A stretch of DNA of 64,000 bases from Cedecea neteri (GTDB lineage: Bacteria > Pseudomonadota > Gammaproteobacteria > Enterobacterales > Enterobacteriaceae), in NCBI RefSeq assembly GCF_000757825.1, contig NZ_CP009451.1:2170001-2234000 (forward strand), read 5' to 3'. Below are positions 58,863 through 64,000 of this stretch, piece by piece (position 1 is the stretch's first letter; each line of letters opens with the position of its first letter). The position numbers and the translations under genes were made by a program. The notes beneath the pieces are model-generated. The model was not told the origin of the DNA and ran no database searches. It saw nothing but the letters and a program-made list of their open reading frames with translations.

Positions 58863-60164
58863 ATGATAGTCATCGAGCTCATCATCGTGTTAGCAGCGAT
58901 TTTTCTGGGGGCAAGGCTTGGCGGGATAGGCATTGGCTATGCGGGAGGGCTGGGGGTTTTAGTTCTCGCCGCGATGGGCGTAAAACCCGGCAGCATCCCC
59001 TTCGACGTTATTTCCATCATTATGGCGGTGATCGCGGCTATCTCAGCGATGCAAATTGCGGGCGGCCTGGATTACCTCGTCAATCAAACTGAAAAACTAT
59101 TACGCAAAAACCCTAAATACATCACGATTCTTGCCCCGATTGTGACCTGGTTTTTGACCATCTTTGCCGGTACCGGCAACATCTCGCTGGCCACGCTGCC
59201 GGTGATTGCCGAAGTCGCCAAGGAACAGGGCATCAAACCCTGCCGTCCGCTCTCAACGGCGGTGGTTTCGGCCCAGATAGCCATTACCGCCTCGCCGATT
59301 TCCGCCGCGGTGGTTTACATGTCGTCGGTGATGGAAGGCCATGGCGTCAGCTACATCCAGCTGCTGTCGGTGGTTATCCCTTCCACGCTGCTGGCGGTGC
59401 TGGTGATGTCGTTCCTGGTGTCTATCCTGTTTGACTCAAAGCTGTCCAATGACCCGGTTTACCTCAAACGCCTGGAAGAAGGCCTGATTGAGCTGCGCGG
59501 CGACAAGCAAATCGAGATTAAGCCTCGCGCCAAAACCTCCGTCTTCCTCTTCCTGCTCGGCGTGGTTGGCGTGGTTATCTATGCCATCGTCAACAGCCCA
59601 AGCCTTGGCCTCGTCGCTACGCCGCTGATGAATACCACCAATGCGATCCTGATTATTATGCTGTCGGTTGCTACCCTGACCACCGTTATCTGCGGTGTAG
59701 AAACGGAAAGCATTCTCAACTCCAGTACCTTCAAGGCCGGCATGAGCGCCTGTATTTGTATTCTCGGCGTAGCCTGGCTGGGCGATACCTTTGTTTCCGC
59801 AAACATTGACTGGATCAAAGAGACCGCAGGCAGCGTGATTCAGGGCCACCCATGGCTGCTGGCGGTAATTTTCTTCTTTGCTTCGGCGCTGCTTTACTCC
59901 CAGGCCGCAACGGCTAAAGCGCTGATGCCGATGGCGCTGGCTCTGAGCGTTTCGCCGTTAACCGCCGTCGCTTCTTTTGCCGCCGTCTCTGGCCTGTTTA
60001 TTCTGCCAACCTACCCGACTCTGGTCGCTGCGGTACAGATGGACGATACCGGCACCACGCGTATCGGTAAATTTGTCTTCAACCATCCGTTCTTTATTCC
60101 CGGCACAATGGGCGTAGTGCTGGCGGTCTGCTTTGGCTTCGTGTTCGGCACCATCCTGCTGTAA
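58863..60164 (+). CDS. dcuA: DcuA, anaerobic C4-dicarboxylate transporter
   Basis: The 433-residue protein has about ten membrane segments and starts MIVIELIIVLAAIFLGARLG with the GGIGIGYAGGLGVLVLA and LASTTVTI-like conserved region FAGTGNISLATLPVIAEVAK. It exchanges aspartate, fumarate and succinate. It has a 115-bp gap after aspA with a terminator, so part of its expression needs read-through or its own promoter. Confidence 0.97.
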   Translation: MIVIELIIVLAAIFLGARLGGIGIGYAGGLGVLVLAAMGVKPGSIPFDVISIIMAVIAAISAMQIAGGLDYLVNQTEKLLRKNPKYITILAPIVTWFLTIFAGTGNISLATLPVIAEVAKEQGIKPCRPLSTAVVSAQIAITASPISAAVVYMSSVMEGHGVSYIQLLSVVIPSTLLAVLVMSFLVSILFDSKLSNDPVYLKRLEEGLIELRGDKQIEIKPRAKTSVFLFLLGVVGVVIYAIVNSPSLGLVATPLMNTTNAILIIMLSVATLTTVICGVETESILNSSTFKAGMSACICILGVAWLGDTFVSANIDWIKETAGSVIQGHPWLLAVIFFFASALLYSQAATAKALMPMALALSVSPLTAVASFAAVSGLFILPTYPTLVAAVQMDDTGTTRIGKFVFNHPFFIPGTMGVVLAVCFGFVFGTILL

Positions 60165-60175
60165 ATCTCTTCAAA

Positions 60176-60205
60176 GACGGGTCGTTATTCGGCCCGTCCT
60201 TCCCT
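60176..60205 (+). terminator. Probable dcuA terminator
   Basis: GACGGG (60176-60181) pairs with CCCGTC (60193-60198), followed by CTTCCCTCCT. The T tract is poor, so termination may be partial. Confidence 0.5.
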
Positions 60206-60251
60206 CCTCATGCTATAGTCGATGCCGTTTCCTCCCATAATGAGGTTTGTG

Positions 60252-60575
60252 ATGTCGATGACTCAGGCTGTCGTTGTACTCTGTACCGCACCGGATGAAG
60301 CCAGCGCTCAGGACCTGGCCGCGAAAGTCCTGGCGGAAAAACTTGCCGCCTGCGTTACGCTGCTGCCGGGCGCGACTTCGCTCTATTACTGGGAAGGAAA
60401 GCTGGAGCAGGAGTATGAAGTACAAATGCTGCTCAAGAGCGACGTGGATCACCAGGAGGCGCTGCTTGCCTGCCTGAAAACCCATCACCCTTACCAAACG
60501 CCAGAGCTGCTGGTTCTGCCAGTTGCACACGGAAACAGTGAATATCTCTCATGGCTCTACGCATCATTACGCTAG
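60252..60575 (+). CDS. cutA: CutA, divalent-cation tolerance protein
   Basis: The 107-residue trimeric PII-like protein contains the conserved [20 protein letters not shown] and [20 protein letters not shown]. Role in copper tolerance is suggested from E. coli. I place the start at 60252 ([10 protein letters not shown]) behind TGAGGTTTGTG; it is slightly shorter at the N-terminus than E. coli. It overlaps dsbD by 25 bp. Confidence 0.92.
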   Translation: MSMTQAVVVLCTAPDEASAQDLAAKVLAEKLAACVTLLPGATSLYYWEGKLEQEYEVQMLLKSDVDHQEALLACLKTHHPYQTPELLVLPVAHGNSEYLSWLYASLR

Positions 60576-62284
60576 TCCTGCTGCTTTGCAGTTCGCAGGC
60601 CTTCGCCGGGCTGTTTGACGCCCAGAATAAAACCCAGTTTGTCCCGGTCGACCAGGCCTTCGCCTTCGACTTTCAGCAGTCCGATCGCCAGTTAACCCTC
60701 AACTGGCAAATAAAACCCGGCTACTACCTTTACCGCCAGCAGATAAAAGTGGTGCCCACCAGCGCGGACATTGCGCCTCTGGCTATTCCCAAAGGCACCT
60801 GGCACGAGGATGAGTTCTACGGCAAAACCGAGATCTTCACCCAGCAGCTGAATCTGCCGATTACGATTAACTCCGCCGGTAAAGGCTCGGCCATCAGCGT
60901 CACCTACCAGGGCTGCGCCGAAGCCGGGTTCTGCTACCCGCCGGAAACGCGCGTTGTGCCGCTGAGTGCAGTCGCTCCTCTGGATCAACCCGACTCTGCA
61001 GTTGATTCCCCCCTCTCTCCTGAAGGGGAGAGGGCCGGGGTGAGGGGCGCAGACGACTCCGCCCCCGCATCGCTCCCCTTCTCTGCGCTGTGGGCCTTTC
61101 TGATCGGCATTGGCATCGCCTTCACGCCCTGCGTGCTGCCGATGTACCCGCTGATCTCCGGCATAGTGCTGGGCGGTAAACAACGCCTGTCCACCGCCAG
61201 AGCGCTGCTGCTGGCCTTTGTTTACGTCCAGGGCATGGCGCTGACCTACACCGCTCTCGGTCTGGTCGTTGCCGCCGCCGGGCTTCAGTTCCAGGCCGCG
61301 CTACAGCATCCCTACGTGCTGATTGGCCTGTCGGTGCTTTTTATCCTGCTCGCCGCATCGATGTTCGGTCTGTTCACGCTGCAGCTGCCGTCGTCGCTGC
61401 AAACGCGCCTGACGCTGATGAGCAACCGTCAGCAAGGTGGCTCAGCGGGCGGCGTCTTTGCTATGGGCGCGCTGGCCGGGCTTATCTGCTCGCCGTGCAC
61501 CACTGCGCCGCTGAGCGCTATCCTGCTGTACATCGCGCAAAGCGGAAATATGTGGCTCGGCGGCGGCACGCTTTACCTTTACGCGCTGGGCATGGGCCTG
61601 CCGCTGATCCTGATCACAGTCTTCGGCAACCGCCTGCTGCCGAAAAGCGGGCCGTGGATGGAAAGCGTCAAAACCGCCTTTGGTTTTGTAATTCTGGCGC
61701 TGCCGGTATTCCTGCTGGAACGCGTACTCGGCGACACCTGGGGGCTAAGGCTGTGGAGCCTGCTGGGCGTAGCCTTCTTCGGCTGGGCGTTTATCACCAG
61801 CCTCGGGGCGAAGAAATCCTGGCTGCGCGTGCTGCAAATCATCCTGCTGGGTGCCGCGCTGGTCGCCGCTCGCCCGCTGCAGGACTGGGCTTTTGGCTCT
61901 CCGGCATCCGCTCAGGCAGTCCCTCACCTCAGCTTTAGCAAAATAGCTAACGTTGAGCAGCTCGACGCCGCGCTGGCCAACGCGAAAGGCAAACCGGTGA
62001 TGCTCGATTTGTACGCCGACTGGTGCGTGGCGTGTAAAGAGTTCGAGAAATACACCTTTAGCGATCCGCAGGTGCAAAAAGCGCTGTCTGATACCGTTTT
62101 ACTCCAGGCCGACGTCACGGCAAATAACGCCGATGACAAAGCCCTGTTGAAGCATCTGCAGGTGCTTGGCCTGCCGACCATTTTATTCTTTGATACTCAC
62201 GGCCTCGAGCAGCCTGCAGCCCGCGTAACGGGCTTTATGGATGCCAGCGCGTTTAGCGAGCATTTGCGCAATCGCAGCCAGTAA
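60551..62284 (+). CDS. dsbD: DsbD, thiol:disulfide interchange protein
   Basis: The 577-residue protein has a signal peptide (to about residue 19), an N-terminal periplasmic domain with redox cysteines Cys122 and Cys128 ([12 protein letters not shown]), eight membrane segments with cysteines in [12 protein letters not shown] and [12 protein letters not shown], and a C-terminal thioredoxin domain with DWCVACKEF. It carries electrons from thioredoxin to DsbC, DsbG and CcmG. Residues about 152-166 ([15 protein letters not shown]) are extra compared with E. coli and come from a palindromic DNA repeat inserted in frame in the linker before the first membrane helix. Confidence 0.96.
   Translation: MALRIITLVLLLCSSQAFAGLFDAQNKTQFVPVDQAFAFDFQQSDRQLTLNWQIKPGYYLYRQQIKVVPTSADIAPLAIPKGTWHEDEFYGKTEIFTQQLNLPITINSAGKGSAISVTYQGCAEAGFCYPPETRVVPLSAVAPLDQPDSAVDSPLSPEGERAGVRGADDSAPASLPFSALWAFLIGIGIAFTPCVLPMYPLISGIVLGGKQRLSTARALLLAFVYVQGMALTYTALGLVVAAAGLQFQAALQHPYVLIGLSVLFILLAASMFGLFTLQLPSSLQTRLTLMSNRQQGGSAGGVFAMGALAGLICSPCTTAPLSAILLYIAQSGNMWLGGGTLYLYALGMGLPLILITVFGNRLLPKSGPWMESVKTAFGFVILALPVFLLERVLGDTWGLRLWSLLGVAFFGWAFITSLGAKKSWLRVLQIILLGAALVAARPLQDWAFGSPASAQAVPHLSFSKIANVEQLDAALANAKGKPVMLDLYADWCVACKEFEKYTFSDPQVQKALSDTVLLQADVTANNADDKALLKHLQVLGLPTILFFDTHGLEQPAARVTGFMDASAFSEHLRNRSQ
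61008..61047. repeat. GC-rich palindromic repeat, copy 3, inside dsbD
   Basis: CCCCCTCTCTCCTGAAGGGG and the following AGAGGGCCGGGGTGAGGGG share arms with the copies at 19879 and 23098 (GGGGAGAGGG and GGGGTGAGGGG). It is open in the dsbD frame, giving [14 protein letters not shown], a peptide pattern I know from other proteins that took up this repeat. Confidence 0.85.
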
Positions 62285-62322
62285 ACAACACTTGATCCGT
62301 TGGGAAACGTAAGGAGAAAACC

Positions 62323-62898
62323 GTGCAACGCGAAGAAGTTTTAGAGCACGCCCTGCATGTCCTTGAACGTGAAGGCATTGCCAGCACGACGCTGGAGATG
62401 GTGGCGCAAGAAGCCGATTACCCGCTCGCTGAGGTTCGACAGTTTTGGCCCGACAGCGAAGCCCTGCTGTACGACGCCCTGCGCTACTTAAGCTCGCAGG
62501 TAGACGTCTGGCGGCGCCAGCTGATGCTGGATGAAGAGATGACGCCGGAGCAAAAGCTGCTGAAACGCTACCATGCCCTGACCGAATGCGTGAGTAACCA
62601 GCGCTACCCCGGCTGCCTGTTTATTGCCGCCTGCACGTTCTACCCCGACGCCGCGCACCCGATTCATCAGCTTGCAGACCAGCAGAAAAAAGCGGCCTGG
62701 GAGTACACTCACGAGCTGCTGACGCAGATGGAAGTGGATGACCCGACGATGGTCGCCCACCAAATGGAGCTGGTGCTGGAAGGCTGCCTGAGTAAGCTAT
62801 TGGTGAAGCGCAGCCAGGCCGATATCGACACAGCCAGGACCCTTGCGGAAGATATTCTGCGCTTTGCGCTGTGCCGCACCGGCGGGGCATTAACCTGA
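62323..62898 (+). CDS. yjdC: YjdC, TetR-family regulator
   Basis: The 191-residue TetR protein begins at GTG 62323 behind AAGGAGAAAACC ([20 protein letters not shown]) with the recognition region [20 protein letters not shown]. It is the homologue of E. coli YjdC, located after dsbD there as well. Target and ligand are not known to me. Confidence 0.92.
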   Translation: MQREEVLEHALHVLEREGIASTTLEMVAQEADYPLAEVRQFWPDSEALLYDALRYLSSQVDVWRRQLMLDEEMTPEQKLLKRYHALTECVSNQRYPGCLFIAACTFYPDAAHPIHQLADQQKKAAWEYTHELLTQMEVDDPTMVAHQMELVLEGCLSKLLVKRSQADIDTARTLAEDILRFALCRTGGALT

Positions 62899-63012
62899 AG
62901 CACGTCTTTTTGCTGCCCTTGACTGAAAAGCAGGCAATCAGCATAGTTTTAGGGATTTTTTATGACAAAGCCGTTGACGCCTGGCGGCCTTTACGGTTTA
63001 ATGCGGCCCGTT

Positions 63013-63088
63013 GCCCGGATAGCTCAGTCGGTAGAGCAGGGGATTGAAAATCCCCGTGTCCTTGGTTCGATTCCGAGTCCGGGCACCA
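63013..63088 (+). tRNA. pheU: tRNA-Phe (anticodon GAA)
   Basis: GCCCGGATAGCTCAGTCGGT begins the acceptor and D arms, GGGGATTGAAAATCCCC is the anticodon arm with GAA, and GGTTCGATTCC is the T arm; the 3' CCA is encoded. Length 76. The gene is identical in layout to E. coli tRNA-Phe and is followed by a terminator. Confidence 0.98.
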
Positions 63089-63099
63089 CTATTTAGAAG

Positions 63100-63123
63100 A
63101 ACCCGCCTATGGCGGGTTTTTTG
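63100..63123 (+). terminator. tRNA-Phe terminator
   Basis: AACCCGCC-TAT-GGCGGGTT followed by six T residues lies 12 bp after the tRNA. Confidence 0.94.
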
Positions 63124-63134
63124 CTTTCTGGCGT

Positions 63135-63164
63135 CTGGACTCTGGACTCTGGACTCTGGACTCT
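63135..63164. repeat. Heptanucleotide tandem repeat (CTGGACT x4)
   Basis: CTGGACT is repeated four times without change (63135-63162) and continues CTC. It is a simple sequence tract just after the tRNA-Phe terminator. No coding role is visible. Confidence 0.9.
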
Positions 63165-63341
63165 CCATCGAACAAGTTCGATTATTCAGCTGCATCAACA
63201 TCACCCTCTTCCAGCCACCTTTCCAGTGCCAAATAAAAGCGACAGCGCTCATCTGCACAAATGTCCAAACGGGGATCTAACCTGGTTTTTTTGAGTGATG
63301 TGTAGGGCGGCGGTTCTTACGAACCCCAAAAAGCATTCAGC

Positions 63342-63425
63342 CTACTGAAGCCAAAAATTCAGCGTGATCAGGCCGCAGGTGAGCAGCGCGGTGAGGATTA
63401 ATTCGAAACTGTAGCGTCGCAACAT
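63342..63425 (-). CDS. ydgU: Small membrane protein, YdgU-like
   Basis: The 27-residue protein has a basic head (MLRRYSFE) and one membrane segment (LILTALLTCGLITLNFWL). GGAG lies eight bases before the ATG. It sits downstream of asr on the same strand, the place of ydgU in E. coli, and the sequence resembles YdgU as I remember it. It is separated from asr by a hairpin, so expression may depend on read-through. Confidence 0.65.
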   Translation of the reverse strand: MLRRYSFELILTALLTCGLITLNFWLQ

Positions 63426-63443
63426 TATCTGAACTCCAGAAAG

Positions 63444-63467
63444 AAACACCCGGCAAGCCGGGTGTTT
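63444..63467 (-). terminator. asr terminator / intercistronic hairpin
   Basis: AAACACCCGGC and GCCGGGTGTTT form a perfect 11-pair stem with a two-base loop; on the minus strand CTTTC follows. It lies between asr and the YdgU-like gene and probably terminates most asr transcripts. Confidence 0.82.
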
Positions 63468-63506
63468 GTGTTAACGCTTCAAGCTAACGGGGTAGCCCCG
63501 CCTGAC

Positions 63507-63935
63507 TTATGCTGCTGGCTGAACAGCTGGTTTTGCTGCAGCTTTATGGTGTTTTTTCACGTGTTTCTTAGCAGCCTGCGCTTTCTGAGCAACAGGTTTT
63601 ACTGCTTTTTTATGATGCTTTTTAGCCGCCTGAGCCTTCTGTGCTGCCGCAGGTTTTACTGCTTTTTTGTGGTGCTTTTTGGCAGCCTGAGCTTTCTGCT
63701 CGGTCGCTGGCTTAGCGGCTTTTTTATGATGCTTTTTAGCGGCCTGAGCTTTCTGAACGGCAGCTTTTTTGTGTTTCTTATGGTGCGTTACTTTTGCCGC
63801 TGGAACTTTAGCAGCAGGTGCAGCGGCGGTGGTTGCCGGAGCAGCGGCTGGTGCGGTAGCGGTAGTGTCAGCAGCGAAAGCAGCGGAAGACAGACCCATA
63901 GCAGCGGCAACAACCAGAGCTAATACTTTTTTCAT
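63507..63935 (-). CDS. asr: Asr, acid-shock protein
   Basis: The 142-residue periplasmic protein has a signal peptide ([21 protein letters not shown]), an Ala/Thr/Pro-rich segment and a basic region with repeated [16 protein letters not shown] units (four or five copies at roughly 16-19 residue spacing). In E. coli asr is strongly induced by low pH through PhoB and RstA, and the precursor is processed. Repeat number varies between species. Its presence beside tRNA-Phe differs from the E. coli map. Confidence 0.94.
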   Translation of the reverse strand: MKKVLALVVAAAMGLSSAAFAADTTATAPAAAPATTAAAPAAKVPAAKVTHHKKHKKAAVQKAQAAKKHHKKAAKPATEQKAQAAKKHHKKAVKPAAAQKAQAAKKHHKKAVKPVAQKAQAAKKHVKKHHKAAAKPAVQPAA

Positions 63936-64000
63936 TTCGACATCCTCGAATTTGTTTTTGTGTGTACCCCACTGCGGGGCCGTTGAAATGAACTATAGGC
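63936..64000 (-). promoter_or_regulatory. asr leader and promoter -10
   Basis: On the minus strand the -10 TATAGT (63992-63997) is followed by a leader containing the hairpin CCCCGCAGTGGGG and a CGAGGATG ribosome site. The -35 and any RstA or PhoB box lie outside the window. Confidence 0.65.

Noticed and set aside
62998..63258. 86-codon minus-strand frame across tRNA-Phe
   Set aside because: It reads through the complement of the tRNA and the heptamer repeat; such frames are common annotation errors.
63182..63268. Short minus-strand frame reading DICADERCRFYLALERWLEEG
   Set aside because: The peptide looks protein-like, but there is no ATG and no ribosome site, and an in-frame stop lies shortly upstream. 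It may be a remnant, but I cannot support it.

Overview
The window is chromosomal DNA of a member of the Enterobacteriaceae. Housekeeping genes (rnpB, rsmI-lpoA-yraN-diaA-dolP, pmbA, darP, epmA, frdABCD, efp, epmB, groSL, fxsA, aspA, dcuA, cutA, dsbD, tRNA-Phe, asr) closely resemble E. coli proteins as I remember them. An ampR-ampC pair, an ecnR-like gene, a malonate operon and ERIC elements point to an Enterobacter/Citrobacter/Cedecea-like lineage. The genus cannot be fixed from the sequence alone.

Layout: 1-2.4 kb holds the cysteine uptake/desulfidase pair cyuP-cyuA (cyuA runs off the window). 2.9-5.2 kb holds an AAA ATPase, an untracked 33-residue membrane protein, a GNAT remnant, and rnpB followed by near-identical downstream repeats. 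5.2-14.5 kb is a GalNAc/galactosamine cluster: agaR, kbaZ-agaVWEF, agaS-kbaY and a secreted GH36-like glycosidase. Several AgaR-type operator sequences are visible, and no agaA deacetylase is present. 14.5-19.9 kb is an uncharacterised gene, then rsmI and lpoA-yraN-diaA-dolP.

20-28.8 kb is the least understood part. It is a ten-gene same-strand cluster: a small PRD protein, a glycine-rich SFCGS protein, DUF4312, DUF4311 and DUF4310 membrane proteins, a metal-dependent amidohydrolase, a DgaE-like PLP lyase, a DgaF-like aldolase, a secreted beta-propeller lactonase and a PRD/EIIB/EIIA regulator. I read it as an orphan PTS-like uptake and catabolic system for an amino-sugar-acid-like compound that would end in pyruvate and glyceraldehyde-3-phosphate. 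29-30.7 kb has a broken HigB-type toxin, an intact HigA-type antitoxin and mdcR. 30.7-37.8 kb is the complete malonate decarboxylase operon mdcABCDEFGH.

38-44 kb: a CatB-like acetyltransferase, cytochrome b562, an ERIC element, pmbA, darP, a LysE/RhtB exporter, a GNAT enzyme and epmA. 44-52 kb: frdABCD behind an FNR-type promoter, ampR/ampC, blc, the guanidinium exporter gdx behind a guanidine-II riboswitch, an ecnR-like regulator, ecnB and ecnA. 52-57 kb: efp/epmB (with epmA the EF-P lysylation set), yjeI, groSL with a sigma-32 promoter, and fxsA. 57-64 kb: aspA-dcuA, which with frd forms the aspartate-to-fumarate-to-succinate anaerobic route, then cutA-dsbD-yjdC, tRNA-Phe, a ydgU-like small protein and asr.

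Repeats that cross gene boundaries are notable. ERIC copies lie inside the orphan operon and upstream of cybC. A GC-rich palindromic repeat follows dolP, lies between the aldolase and lactonase genes, and has entered dsbD in frame.
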